Both the position numbers and the translations under genes were made by a program. DNA of 64,000 nucleotides from Willaertia magna (Eukaryota; Heterolobosea; Eutetramitea; Acrasida; Naegleriidae), in the NCBI GenBank assembly GCA_902984215.1, contig CADWAF010001251.1:1-64000 (forward strand), in the 5' to 3' direction. Shown here in pieces: positions 21,681 to 32,116 of the stretch. The first letter of the stretch is position 1; each line of letters starts with the position of its first letter. A model generated the notes under the pieces. It did not search any database, was not told the origin of the DNA, and worked only from the letters and a program-made list of their open reading frames with translations.

Positions 21681-24373
21681 ATGCCAAAAGAAACTAAAAC
21701 GCATCATCACAATGTTAACAGTGGTAGCGGGTCTCCTAGAAATTTACAATTTGTTTGGGAACCGTATCATACCAATTCACGAAGTCATAATGTGAATTTA
21801 GGTTCACCAACAAATCTACCTACTCCACCTTTATTATTCAATTCCTTTTCTTCTCCAAATAACACTTCCAACAGTCATTCGCCGACCAGTTCGGTTGAGG
21901 CTTGTAATAATAATTTAATAACAACAAATGATAATACAAACGTAATAATGAATAATGGAATGAATATAAATAGAGATCAACAAACGGTTGAACAAAAACC
22001 GATTATGATGAATAATTTATCTACAAGTTTAGCTTCTCCATCAGGTTCTTTCAATTCCTCTTTTCATATAGCTTGCACGGCATGTAGAGAAAAACATATC
22101 AAGTGTGGTAAGTAATCAAAATCCTAATAATTTCTAAAAAAGATTCTAACTTTTTCTTAAATATTTACTAGACAAGAAATTACCCTCCTGTACATATTGC
22201 ATAAAACATGGCTTAAGATGTGTATATAGAAAGCCCAAGAAAAGAGGAAGACCTAGCACAAAGAATAAGAATGGAACGCCAACGGAAGGAGAAACATATG
22301 AAAATGATCCAAATGAAATGGTTTTAGTGATGGGTAATAATACTGGTGCTCAGAACTCTATATTAGTCAATCCAACCAATTCATCTACTTCTACTAGTGC
22401 ACTAATGCCACTTTTACAAACGTCAGATAATCAAAGCATAAATGCCTCCACTCCACTTTGGTTCCCTATGATGGGTCAAGACACAACAACTCAGGCATTA
22501 AGTTCTTCTTCTATACCCCCTACCAAAATATTAAAAGAAGGAGATGATATGGATGAGGACGAAAAGGTAAGTTATCATTATTTTGAATAACGCTAATTAA
22601 TTTTCGCTTTTTTTTTGTTTAAATTACTAAACACCATACCTGTACCCAAATTGGGGATTTTGTGCTGTGGTGAAAATTGGAATTTATCTTCGTACACAAT
22701 TAAAATGTTGTGATTTAATTTTCCAAAAGATGAAACATGATACAAAAACAAACGGCACTATTAATAGTGAGGTTCAAGGTTCTACTTCAACAATGCTTAG
22801 ACCTACTTCTGAAGAGTTGGCCAACTATACCAATTTACCTCATATTGATTTTAATAATGAAAGTCTTGTGGCGTTGATAAAGATGAGTAGAGATTTAAAT
22901 AGACAACTTATGAAAAGATTAACTGTTGATGACTATTATAAATCCACATCTATGCCTCTAGTAGACCAGCGCTCAGTAGAACAATTATTCTTTTCTGATA
23001 GAAGAAATACTGAGGCCAACTGTCTGTTGTATAGTATTCATATGCTTATGTGTCAAAGAAAAGGATACAAAGAAGAAGCGGAACGAGCATTTGAAAAAAC
23101 TAGAGCTTTACTTTCAACTGTATTTGACCAATGGAGGTCATTCCTAATCGCTTGTACGTATTGTAATTTGTCTATTTATTGTTCTGGAGAAGGAAATGAT
23201 GCTGATGCAGTGTTTTATTTAAGCTTTGTAGATTACTATTTTACACAACTTAAAGAGAAATATAATATGAACCAACAAAATTTGAAATACCTAAAGTCTA
23301 TTGCTGAAATGGCTGCGGGTGTAGGTGTTGGTAATGAGAAGCCAATAGGAGATGAATTGGTTTCAGCATTGACAACTTCAGGTATAAACAAACAATGCCA
23401 ACATGATGTTGCTAATTTATTAGTTGGATTTTATAAGTATACTACAGGTCAAAAGAAAGTACCACCTGAGTTATTGCAGATTACTTCTCAAAATATAAAT
23501 CAAGATACTGTCTACTTGTATTTAACACTTTTTGATATGATATCGAAGCTTGTAACAACACATGAATCCAATAGACAACGTAATATGACGCCTGAACAAG
23601 AGTCTATATCTCAAGCTATTTGTGATGCTTTTATTAATGGAACAAGAGTTTTAATTTTACAACAATGTGGTTACAAAGGAAAAGTTTTAGAAGACGCAGC
23701 AAATAGAATTGCAGAGATATTTTCAAATGAGATATCAATAGGGTTTGCTTCTCCGTTGTACATTTCTGCTGTTGCTGCTTCCTGTATGGTGCATTTAGGA
23801 ATAATAACTGAGATAGAAAATGGGGAAAGATTAAATTATGAAAATAATGTAGACTATTATTCAATGATTGACAAAGATTTAAAGGCTATGAATAGTTTAG
23901 AGAAACAATTTGGTAGAGTAAGAAAAAGATATTCTCAAATAATTCAACAACTAGAGAACATTAAACAAAGAAGAGAGTTAGAAGTTTCTAGATTAGTTTT
24001 CAATGAAATAGAGCGACTAAAGAATGCTAGGAAACAAGGCAATGAAGGAGGCGTAGAAGATAGTTTATTATCTCAAGAACATATTTCCTCAATTTTCAAT
24101 TTTTATCAACAAAATGGAACCGAAGATTTATTGCCAGACTATACCCAAGATACAAATGGCCAAACAATTAATGGAAATAATCTTTCTTTTCTTTTAAATA
24201 ATCCAACAGTGGAACAAAATACTCAACCCTCACAGGAATTTAGAAATCTTCTCAGCATGACAATGAATGAACAATCATCTAATCAACAACCTCAACAACA
24301 ACAACCAAGAAATGGTGACGAAGAATTTCAACTGACCGATGACGGATTTGATGATATTTTAAAAAACCTGTAA
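21681..24373 (+). CDS. Zn2Cys6 (fungal-type) zinc-cluster transcription factor with AT-hook
   Basis: Three exons: 21681-22107, 22172-22566, 22730-24373; introns of 64 and 163 nt; 821 aa. The first intron interrupts the zinc cluster. The joined sequence is C-x2-C-x6-C-x6-C-x2-C-x6-C (CTACREKHIKC|DKKLPSCTYC...C), a Gal4-type binuclear cluster. Immediately after it comes KPKKRGRPS, an AT-hook core. N- and C-terminal regions are Asn/Gln/Ser-rich. The long middle part (~280-660) is helical and Leu-rich and probably regulatory. The intron-2 acceptor (CCAAAAG, 22729) is the first AG after the donor region and preserves frame. DNA target unknown. Confidence 0.9.
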
Positions 24374-24457
24374 TTTATATGGATTTAATTTAGTAATAAA
24401 AACAAATTGTAAATGATATTACTTTATTACCCAACCCATCAATACGCACAATCAGGC

Positions 24458-24477
24458 AAGATGAGGCTTGTCATCTT
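24458..24477. other. Short hairpin 3' of the zinc-cluster gene
   Basis: AAGATGA (24458-24464) and TCATCTT (24471-24477) form a perfect 7-bp inverted repeat around GGCTTG, 85 nt after the stop codon. It could be a 3'-UTR hairpin or chance. Confidence 0.3.
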
Positions 24478-24648
24478 ATTTCCATAGAAATATAAATTTT
24501 GCTGTGACAGATACTCTTTACTCAAATGGATTCAAAAGATAACGATGTTAATTATCTCTTATCCATTTACAAGGTAATCATAAAATTATAAAAGAATTTA
24601 AGTAAGAAATCACTTGCCAACAAACGAAAAAAACAACAACAAAACAAC

Positions 24649-25992
24649 ATGGCCTCAAGTCAACAATTGAAAATATTTACTTTATTGGCTGTACTTCTGC
24701 TTGCAATTCTACAAAAGTTAGTTTTATCTAAGGAAGAAGCAATTCTAGCAAAAGAAAATGAATACCCTTATGTTACTAGTTTGCAACTTAGATTTCACAC
24801 TTTGAGTTCCACACATCTTTGTACAGGTACATTTGTACATCCTAATTATATTTTAACTGCAGCTCATTGTCTTCGTGGTGTTTATGGTAACATCAATCCA
24901 TCAGTCTTAAAGATTGGTAACGATGCTGTAAAGGCAACCAAAATAATTGTACACCCAAACTATGATTCCTTCACAATGGCTAATGATATTGGTTTAATTC
25001 AAGTACAACATAATGCTGTTGAATTACCTTATACTTCAATTGAAACGTCGAGTAAAATACCTTATGATAGTAATTTGTTATTAACTAAACATCAAATGAA
25101 TTATGATTTATTAAAAGGTAGTTTAAGAGTTAGAAATCCACTACAATGTCAACAAGAACAATTAGAATTAACAAACCCAAATAGTCAACTATGTGTAGAT
25201 CAATGGGAACAAACATTAGATCAATGTGGTATTAATTCAATTGATGGTGGTAGTCCTTTAATGTATTTCAAAAAGGAAAGTAAGGAACCAGTTATTGTTG
25301 CTCTTGCTTCTTACGCTCCAAACGTTTGCTCATCTAAGGCAGTTTACACAAATGTTGGTGCTTTCTCTTCATGGATAGATTCTGTTATTAAAAATAAGGG
25401 AAATAATGTTGAATTAATTAAGAGAAGTATTTTCAATAGTGAAGAAGATGGTGGATTATTAAATAATGTAGTACAAGAAGAACAATTATTGTCACCTCCA
25501 CAAGAAGTAGTTCAAAATCTTCATCAACATATTTTAGATTTAATCCGTAGAGTTCATCCAACAACTTTGACTGCAACTGAATCTGAAGAAGAAGATAGTG
25601 ATCAAAATGCTTCTAGACTTAAAGAAATTTCTGAAAATCTTCATAGAAGAATTCAGAACATTATTGACAATGCAGTTAAGATTCAAGAAGAAGAAGAGCA
25701 AGCAACAAGAAGTAGTGCAGTTCAACAACAAACAGACCAAGTAGAAGAAACAGTAACTGAAATGGATGCTGAAACTAGAGAAAATTTGAAGAATATTTCA
25801 GAAAGTATCAGAAGAGGAATGCAAGAATTAATTGATAACGCACAAAAGATTGAAGAGGGAGCCACTCCAAAACAATATACAGTTGTTGAAGAACCTGAAG
25901 AACCAGTTCAACAATATTCTATGGAAGAAATTGCAAAGAATATTCAAGAAGGAATTCAAAAGATTATTGACAACGCTCAAAAAATTGAATAA
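24649..25992 (+). CDS. Secreted trypsin-like (S1) protease homologue, degenerate active site, helical C-terminal repeats
   Basis: A 447-aa, single-exon protein. Residues 1-27 form a signal peptide (LLAVLLLAILQKLVLS). The S1 domain (about 35-245) has LTAAHC (His57) and ANDIGLI (Asp102). The serine region reads DQCGINSIDGGSPL instead of C-x-GDSGGPL: either Ser195 is kept at C+4 with a changed oxyanion hole and a 3-residue insertion, or it is replaced by Gly. Activity is therefore doubtful. After an acidic linker, three ~24-residue helical repeats end in I-x-DNA-x-KI-(Q/E)E (DNA 25618-25689, 25780-25857, 25918-25989), and a weaker fourth precedes them. The repeats may form an oligomerization or binding module (inference). 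Confidence 0.87.
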   Translation: MASSQQLKIFTLLAVLLLAILQKLVLSKEEAILAKENEYPYVTSLQLRFHTLSSTHLCTGTFVHPNYILTAAHCLRGVYGNINPSVLKIGNDAVKATKIIVHPNYDSFTMANDIGLIQVQHNAVELPYTSIETSSKIPYDSNLLLTKHQMNYDLLKGSLRVRNPLQCQQEQLELTNPNSQLCVDQWEQTLDQCGINSIDGGSPLMYFKKESKEPVIVALASYAPNVCSSKAVYTNVGAFSSWIDSVIKNKGNNVELIKRSIFNSEEDGGLLNNVVQEEQLLSPPQEVVQNLHQHILDLIRRVHPTTLTATESEEEDSDQNASRLKEISENLHRRIQNIIDNAVKIQEEEEQATRSSAVQQQTDQVEETVTEMDAETRENLKNISESIRRGMQELIDNAQKIEEGATPKQYTVVEEPEEPVQQYSMEEIAKNIQEGIQKIIDNAQKIE

Positions 25993-26315
25993 TTGTTATT
26001 TAAATGTAAAAAACATAAAGTCCTTGTAAATTTTAATCATTTATTATTAAAAACAGCGGATTTTTAGTTGGCAAATAGAAACGCGGTTTAACAAAAATTT
26101 TTGCTTTTGCGACTCATGCGCATTATTTTTTTGCGCTTCCTTTTGGGCGCTACGTTCTTCTTTTTTACTCCTCACGAATTACAAAACCATTTTCACAGAT
26201 TTTGGTTTGAAAATCACAAAAAAAAAGAAACAAAACAACAAGCTATTGTTTACGAAAGAACTATTACTTTAATACACTTAACCCCATATCAACCCTCAAA
26301 TAATAAACAACAACA
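25993..26315. other. Intergenic region
   Basis: About 320 bp between the protease homologue and a 72-aa ORF. It contains a competing open frame near 26115-26352 in another phase that overlaps the next gene; its Phe-rich composition is not convincing. No other signal seen. Confidence 0.4.
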
Positions 26316-26534
26316 ATGGAAAGAAAATCACCAAGAAAAACAATCGTTTTAACAGTGGACCCAAAAGCAACTACAAATACCATTGCAGCTCTAAGAAGAG
26401 AAAATCAAATTCCTTCCAATTATGTTTTTCACATGTCTCAACATTATTCCAGCGATTTAGTTGTTGACACTTTTTTTGATTGGATTTCAGACACTGTTTA
26501 TGGCAAGAGTATTAAACAACAAGAAACTGCTTAA
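26316..26534 (+). CDS. Small orphan protein (72 aa)
   Basis: Not recognised. ATG 26316 follows an A-rich leader (AACAACAACAATGG) like those of neighbouring genes. The basic N-terminus (MERKSPRKTIVLTVDPKA) is followed by IPSNYVFHMSQHYSSDLVVDTFFDWISDTVYG, which has a mixed alpha/beta, aromatic composition that looks coding. No signal peptide or TM segment. It could be a small subunit of a larger complex, but nothing in the sequence says which. Confidence 0.55.
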   Translation: MERKSPRKTIVLTVDPKATTNTIAALRRENQIPSNYVFHMSQHYSSDLVVDTFFDWISDTVYGKSIKQQETA

Positions 26535-26828
26535 ACATACAGTATTCAAATTGACACAAAAAACACAAACCCTAAGCTTTTGAGACAATAATTGTAAATT
26601 TATGTACATATTTTCCCCTAAATCTTATTTATTTTTTAATGACAATGTATTAATAGCCGACAATAACAATAAAAAAAACCTAGATCTGTAAAATAGTTTT
26701 TTGTAAATTGAAATGGTAATAAAAAAACCCATTTAAATGCAAAGTCCTCTCTGGACTGTTCTTTATCGCCTCTAAAATCGTTCCATTTCAACAACATCTT
26801 TGAAACACTTAAAGCAAGAAAAAAATAA

Positions 26829-28141
26829 ATGCAATTAAATTCTTTTATTCATTTCTTCTCTAAACATCAATCATTCGGCAACCATGATGGATTTCAAAAT
26901 AACTTTAATAATGATAGAAATAATAATAATTATTATTCACAAAGTAATAATTCTACAAATATAACAACAACAAATATAATAATAAATAATTGGCTTAATC
27001 ATTTCATTAAATATTTAAATAAATATTTTAACAATTATTTAAATAATAAACATCATTCATCACCTGATCCTAAACCACCTCATCATGATGATTTTAAAGA
27101 AATTGTTGATGAATATATGAAAATTGTTTTATTTATTTTAATTGGTTTTAGTTGTATTTATTTTATTTTTTTATTAATTATGATTTTTATTACAAAAAGA
27201 AAAAATAAAAAGAATTCAATAATTAATTTTATAAAATTTATTGGAATTTTATTTTCAATTAATTTTTCTTGTAAGTTATCATTTTTTGTAAAGTTTTTGT
27301 AATTTTCTTTATTGTAATAGTTATGGTTATATTTAATTCTTTTTATATAGGTAAAAATTTTATAAAATTAGAAAGTAATTCAATTAATTATTTTATTTTA
27401 GAATTTATTTATTTATCTTGTTTTTATTTTTCAGAATTTTTTACAATTTTATGTTTTATTTTTATTACCTTTTTATTGTAAGTATAAATTTATATAAAAA
27501 AATATTTAAATATTTTAAGAATACATGAATGTTTAATTAATTCTAAAACGATACTTTTTGTAAAAATATTTATTTTATTTATTTTTGGAATTTATTGTAT
27601 TGGTTCATTTATTTCAATAATTACTTTAAATGGAATAATGATATTTAATGCAAAAACGGATGATAATTTTAATTATTATCAAAATTTAATATTTTATATA
27701 AACTCAATTATAAATATTTGTAATCCAATTTATTTTATTTTAATTTATTGTTCTTGTATAATATTTTATTTATTTTTTAAAAAAAGAAAATATTTTATTT
27801 TATCTACAGAAAAATTATTTCAATTATTTTTAAATTATTTATTTTATTTATGGTTGAAATATTTAATAAGAGAAATTATTTATTTATTTATTTTTATTTA
27901 TTTTATAATTATGGAAACTAAAGATGATATCCCTTTTTGGTATCATTTCTTACATAGAACGTTTTTTTTTATTGAAAGATTGATTGAATTAATTTGGATT
28001 GCTGTCACTTTGATTGTGACAGGTCCATTAAATTCTTTAGATGCTTTAGATGATGAAGAAGAACATTTTGCTGTTGTTTCAATTAATGATATAAGTACTA
28101 CAAAAGATGATTCAATTATCTCTTCTTTTGAAAGTAGATAA
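26829..28141 (+). CDS. Seven-transmembrane protein, unassigned
   Basis: Three exons: 26829-27270, 27321-27477, 27520-28141; introns of 50 and 42 nt; 406 aa. An extracellular-looking N-terminus of about 95 residues, rich in Asn/His with several N-x-S/T sites, precedes about seven hydrophobic helices. Helix 1 is ~98-123 (IVLFILIGFSCIYFIFLL) and the last is IELIWIAVTLIV. The C-terminus is acidic and cytosolic-looking. The topology resembles a G-protein-coupled-receptor-like protein, but no family motif is recognisable. An alternative acceptor at 27350 is also in frame and would remove 10 residues from helix 2. Composition is extremely Phe/Ile/Tyr/Asn-rich because of A+T bias. Confidence 0.7.
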
Positions 28142-28480
28142 TAAATAACTGTCAATTTAATTATAGATAATAATTAAAAACCCATCAGTCAGCGAAGAGT
28201 TGTACAATTAAAAGGAAGAAGAACTAAAATGTAAAGAAATAAATAGTGCACCCACTCTTATTGAATAAATGTAAAAAGTTCCAAACCTAACTGTAGTGGT
28301 CACCGCTATATTTTTCCATTTTACAACGATAATAAAATGTGAGTTTCAGCGTTTTGTAAAGTTAGATCGACTTGTGTAAAAATTACCATAATTGAATAAT
28401 CCTCCCTTTTCAAAAATCAATAAATGGCCAATGAATTATTGCTCTCCAATCAACCAAAACAAATAAAACAAACAATAATA

Positions 28481-28837
28481 ATGTCTGCAGTTCCATCACC
28501 TTTTGTCTGGGATCAATCCTTTGACGTTGCAAACGACGAAATCAATGGTCAACATCAAAAACTCTTTGAATTAATTGATAACTTAGATAAGAACAGAACA
28601 TGTAGTAAAGCATTAAAAGATTTATTAGATTTAGTTACTGTACACTTTAAAACAGAAGAAGATAAATTTGCACAAGTTGGATGGGAAAATGCAAAAGAAC
28701 ATAAAGAAGTTCATGATAAATTTGTTCAAGATGCATTAGCAGTTAAGGTTGTTGATGATGCAGTTGTTACTTTCTTAAAGGAATGGTTAGTGCATCACAT
28801 TAAAGGAGAAGATTTTAAATATAAAGGAAAATTATAA
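28481..28837 (+). CDS. Hemerythrin (single-domain, complete ligand set)
   Basis: Non-haem di-iron oxygen-binding protein of 118 aa from ATG 28481. The four-helix motif is complete: VWDQSFDVANDEINGQH (His25), HFKTEEDKF (His54, Glu58), HKEVH (His73, His77), WLVHHIKGED (His101, Asp106). The frame is open from an upstream ATG at 28424, which would add 19 residues (MANELLLSNQPKQIKQTII). I prefer 28481 because MSAVPSPFVWD begins close to the conserved Trp as in other hemerythrins. Probably a cytosolic O2, NO or iron sensor or store (inference). Confidence 0.93.
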   Translation: MSAVPSPFVWDQSFDVANDEINGQHQKLFELIDNLDKNRTCSKALKDLLDLVTVHFKTEEDKFAQVGWENAKEHKEVHDKFVQDALAVKVVDDAVVTFLKEWLVHHIKGEDFKYKGKL

Positions 28838-28916
28838 ATGTAATTTTAAAAAATAAATCAGTTCTGTTCTGGCTCAAAAGAGCAGCTTAATAATTTAATC
28901 TGTCAGAATTCAAAAA

Positions 28917-30050
28917 ATGTCAAAACATATTCTTGAATATCCATTTGATAAAACCGTGAAATTACAAGAACCAAGAGATATTGAAATTAAATTCATTAAA
29001 AGTGGAATGTTGCATATAATTATTGTAACAAAAGATAATTCGATATATGTTTGTGGAAGTAATCGGAAAGGTCAGTTAGCTCTTAAAAACGTCATTAAAT
29101 CAACAAAGTTCGAAAAGTTACATTTTCGAATAGGACAAGTTAAATTATTAGAATGTGCAGATTTTTCTTCCATTTTCGTAAATAAATGGAATGAAATTTG
29201 GATTGCTGGGCATGATTGGTTTGCAACACAATTAATTGGAAAGTTATGTATTGAAGTTAATCCAAATTTAGAAATTACAGAAATTAAAGCTAATAACAAT
29301 GGTATATATTTAATTACAAAAAGACATGAAATTTATTATGTTACTGTAAAGGGCCAAACAGTTAAAAAATTGTCAACTGACATTATAGTAAAAGATATAA
29401 AATGTAGCCCTTGTCACTGTATTATTTTAGATAAACAAGGCAAACTTTATGGTCACGGCTCAAACTTATATGGTGCATTAGGATTAGATAAAATTCGTGA
29501 ATATTCTTACTTTAAAGAAATTAAGTTAAATTTTAAGGTAAAGAAAATTGCTTGTTTAAAACAATCTACCTTAATTCTTAATGAAAATAATGAATTATAT
29601 GGATGTGGAAGTAACTGTTATGGAGAGTTGGGATTAGGCGAGATTAGTGGTTGTTGTTACTTTACTAAAATTGAAATAGAAGATAAAGTGATGATTACAG
29701 ATATTTATTCTTCATATATGGAATTTTCTATTTTAAGAACAGATAATGATGTTTTATATTTTTCTGGAGATAATTATAGAAATAAATTAAATTTAGATTT
29801 AAATTTATTAAAATCATTTTTGGGTGATGAAGTTTATTTTGTGGACAAATATATAAAGTTGATGGATTTAAATAGTTTAAATAGTAATTATAAATTTATT
29901 CATCCAATATTCGTTAATGGGAAATTATTATTTTTGAAAAGTAATTATTTTATAAATAATGAGTCAAATTATTTGGAAGAAAAACGTTTAAACTGTTACA
30001 AAATATTACAAAATCAACAATTAATAGACATTTCCCTTTTATTTCAATAA
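28917..30050 (+). CDS. RCC1-like repeat protein (377 aa)
   Basis: Single-exon beta-propeller-type protein. RCC1 units are visible as IYVCGSNRKGQLAL, KLYGHGSNLYGALGL and ELYGCGSNCYGELGLG, each with a following ISCG/CLKQST-like strand; other blades are degenerate. It ends ILQNQQLIDISLLFQ, similar to the first residues of a BTB domain (N-x-x-x-x-DI-x-L). The two other RCC1-like proteins in the window end the same way. Not the Ran GEF RCC1 itself: too short and divergent. The partner is unknown. Confidence 0.8.
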   Translation: MSKHILEYPFDKTVKLQEPRDIEIKFIKSGMLHIIIVTKDNSIYVCGSNRKGQLALKNVIKSTKFEKLHFRIGQVKLLECADFSSIFVNKWNEIWIAGHDWFATQLIGKLCIEVNPNLEITEIKANNNGIYLITKRHEIYYVTVKGQTVKKLSTDIIVKDIKCSPCHCIILDKQGKLYGHGSNLYGALGLDKIREYSYFKEIKLNFKVKKIACLKQSTLILNENNELYGCGSNCYGELGLGEISGCCYFTKIEIEDKVMITDIYSSYMEFSILRTDNDVLYFSGDNYRNKLNLDLNLLKSFLGDEVYFVDKYIKLMDLNSLNSNYKFIHPIFVNGKLLFLKSNYFINNESNYLEEKRLNCYKILQNQQLIDISLLFQ

Positions 30051-30863
30051 AATATAATAAAATTGTATATAAATGATATTATAATTTATAAATAAATCCT
30101 TTCTTCGTCATCTTCATTGCTATATCGCCACTACTCCAAATCTTTTTGGTTGCTTTCAAATTTAAAACAATTAGTTTGTTAGTAGCGGGGTCTAAATCAT
30201 TTAAACAAAATGATGTTTATTAATTTAACAAAAACACTGAATGGTTGTCAGACCAAAAGTGCTCCATTTTGAGTGGCTAGACCAAAAGAAATCAAAGCAA
30301 AAGTATCCTTGAATAGTTTTTCTCCAAAATGGTGCACTTTGGCATGACAACCATTCTGTTAAAGTTGTACTGATGTGGGAAGGTGTGAAACTTTTTTTTA
30401 ACAACAGCAGTACACATGCATGTATTCAAGTAGAAGTATTTTACAACCTTTGCACATACTTTTCTAATACTTTCCTTCAACATGTTTTATTGCATGTGAA
30501 TTCTTTAAATCAACTAAATACAGTGTTTTAAAACACAAGTGAAAAAACATAATTTAACTCTTCATTATTACCTACCATTAATTTAAACAACATACATTCG
30601 GAAGAGTACACTCCCTAACGTTTTCACTCATTTATTTCTGCTCGTACAAATTACACGAAATTTGTGAAGAGGCAACGACAGAGGCTCGATTCTTCAACGT
30701 TTTTTTTAAAAAAACGAAATCAAAGTTGACTGGTGTTTATTGGCAAAAACGTATGTATTAACAAGAATATTATTGAATATTCCGATTGGATTTGCTATTT
30801 AATTTACAATTTTGGCGCGAATCATTATCTTTGTATTTAAATTCTCTTCATCACCTCAACACA
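30051..30863. other. Intergenic region between convergent RCC1-like genes
   Basis: About 810 bp between the converging 3' ends of two RCC1-like genes. The main structure is a 34-bp imperfect inverted repeat at 30240-30355, listed separately. A B-box-like GGCTCGATTC (about 30682-30691) followed by a T8 run (about 30700) was checked but no tRNA fold was found. Confidence 0.45.
30240..30355. repeat. Imperfect inverted repeat (34-bp arms)
   Basis: Left arm 30240-30273 begins AATGGTTGTCAGACCAAAAG. The reverse complement of the right arm 30322-30355 begins AATGGTTGTCATGCCAAAGT. The arms pair along their whole length with a few mismatches and one single-base shift, around a 48-bp spacer. Inside, AGACCAAAAG occurs twice as a direct repeat (30250-30259, 30279-30288). 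It could be a small MITE-like insertion, a structured transcript or a shared 3' element of the two converging genes. Confidence 0.6.
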
Positions 30864-32048
30864 CTAAAGAACAACAAATTGAATGTCATTTAATTGTCTT
30901 TTAAATACTTTTCCTAAGCACTTAATACCTAAGGCGTTATCTTCAATTTCTTCTTCCATTTTATAATCACTTTCTATTATAAAAAATTTATAATCTAAAC
31001 ATAAAGTATAAATATAATTTCTTGTTGGTTTAAAATAATTTAATTCTTTAAATTCTTGCAAGAAATAATATTCATCTTCAAAATCATCTAAAAAGGAACG
31101 AAATAAATTTTTATTCATTCCAAAATGTTCATCTTCACTTCCAGTTACAAAAATATGTTTATTATTTATTACAATTGCTGTACTTAAACCAAAATAATTA
31201 AAAATAGAAATATTTTTAATATAATTATCATAATTTAAATTAATTTTTGTAAAGATTGATCTATGTACAGTATCTTTTAAACCTAATTCTCCATAACCAT
31301 TATATCCAGTTCCATACAATTCATTATTTTCATTTAAAATTATTGTATAAAACTTTCCACAAGAGATTTTCTTAATTTTAAAAGGTAAATTAATTTTTGT
31401 AAATTCTTTTAAAGTTTCTGTATTTCCAGTTCCTAATTGACCATTATAGTTAAATCCAGTTACATGGATATCATTGTATTTATCTAAAATAATTGAGTGG
31501 AATTCACCACATTGTAGATCTTTAATTTGGATATCTTTAATTTTTGTAAAACTATTTAAAACTAAATTATCTTTACATCCTAATTGTCTGTGTGTATTAC
31601 TACCTATTCCATAAATAGATTTATTGGTCACTATAAAAATAAAATTATGACCACATCTACAAAATTTAATATCTTCAAAATTATTTAAATTATCAATTTC
31701 AGTAAATTTATTAAAAATATTTCCCATAAATTTTCCAGATAAATAAAAATTATAATTTTCATTTATAATAATTGTAAAATAAATACTACATTCTAAAAAT
31801 AAAATATTATTACATAAAAAATAAATTTTTATAAATTCATTTCTATCTTCTTTATCACCGGTACCGAGTTGTCCATAATAATTGTGTCCATAAACATAAA
31901 TTTCATTATTTACTGTAACTAAAATTATTTGACCATTTGCATATTTTAAAAGTTTCATTTTCTTCTTCTTTAATGAAAAATTGGCTATTGATCTTAGCTG
32001 TATTTCGCTATTTTCGGGATCAGGCTTGACAGTTTTAAAAATTTCCAT
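30864..32048 (-). CDS. RCC1-like repeat protein (394 aa)
   Basis: Single exon. RCC1 blades are clearer than in the upstream paralogue: IYVYGHNYYGQLGTGD, IYGIGSNTHRQLGC, IHVTGFNYNGQLGTGN and ELYGTGYNGYGELGL, with ISCGKFYTIILNENNEL strands between them. A basic KKKK stretch lies near residue 28. The C-terminus is CLGKVFKRQLNDIQFVVL, again like the opening strand of a BTB domain and then a stop. Probably a cytosolic or nuclear scaffold. It converges on the RCC1-like gene at 28.9 kb, so the two may have arisen by local inverted duplication, although identity is low. Confidence 0.82.
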   Translation of the reverse strand: MEIFKTVKPDPENSEIQLRSIANFSLKKKKMKLLKYANGQIILVTVNNEIYVYGHNYYGQLGTGDKEDRNEFIKIYFLCNNILFLECSIYFTIIINENYNFYLSGKFMGNIFNKFTEIDNLNNFEDIKFCRCGHNFIFIVTNKSIYGIGSNTHRQLGCKDNLVLNSFTKIKDIQIKDLQCGEFHSIILDKYNDIHVTGFNYNGQLGTGNTETLKEFTKINLPFKIKKISCGKFYTIILNENNELYGTGYNGYGELGLKDTVHRSIFTKINLNYDNYIKNISIFNYFGLSTAIVINNKHIFVTGSEDEHFGMNKNLFRSFLDDFEDEYYFLQEFKELNYFKPTRNYIYTLCLDYKFFIIESDYKMEEEIEDNALGIKCLGKVFKRQLNDIQFVVL

Positions 32049-32116
32049 TTTTTTTTAATTTTTTCTAATTTTTTTTTATGAAATTTATTAATGTAAATAG
32101 AAAGGTTTGATAAAAA

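Noticed and set aside
22567..22729. Open frame reading into the second intron of the zinc-cluster gene (from about 22667)
   Set aside because: It begins with a GTG rather than ATG, and no AG acceptor exists before 22728-22729, where the frame joins cleanly.
26115..26352. Open frame with a hydrophobic N-terminus (MRIIFLRFLLGATFFFF) resembling a signal peptide
   Set aside because: It overlaps the more credible 72-aa gene in another phase, has T-run-driven Phe content and no recognisable domain.
30660..30710. B-box-like GGCTCGATTC followed by a T8 run, a possible Pol III gene
   Set aside because: No A box at a suitable distance, and neither T stem nor acceptor stem can be formed.
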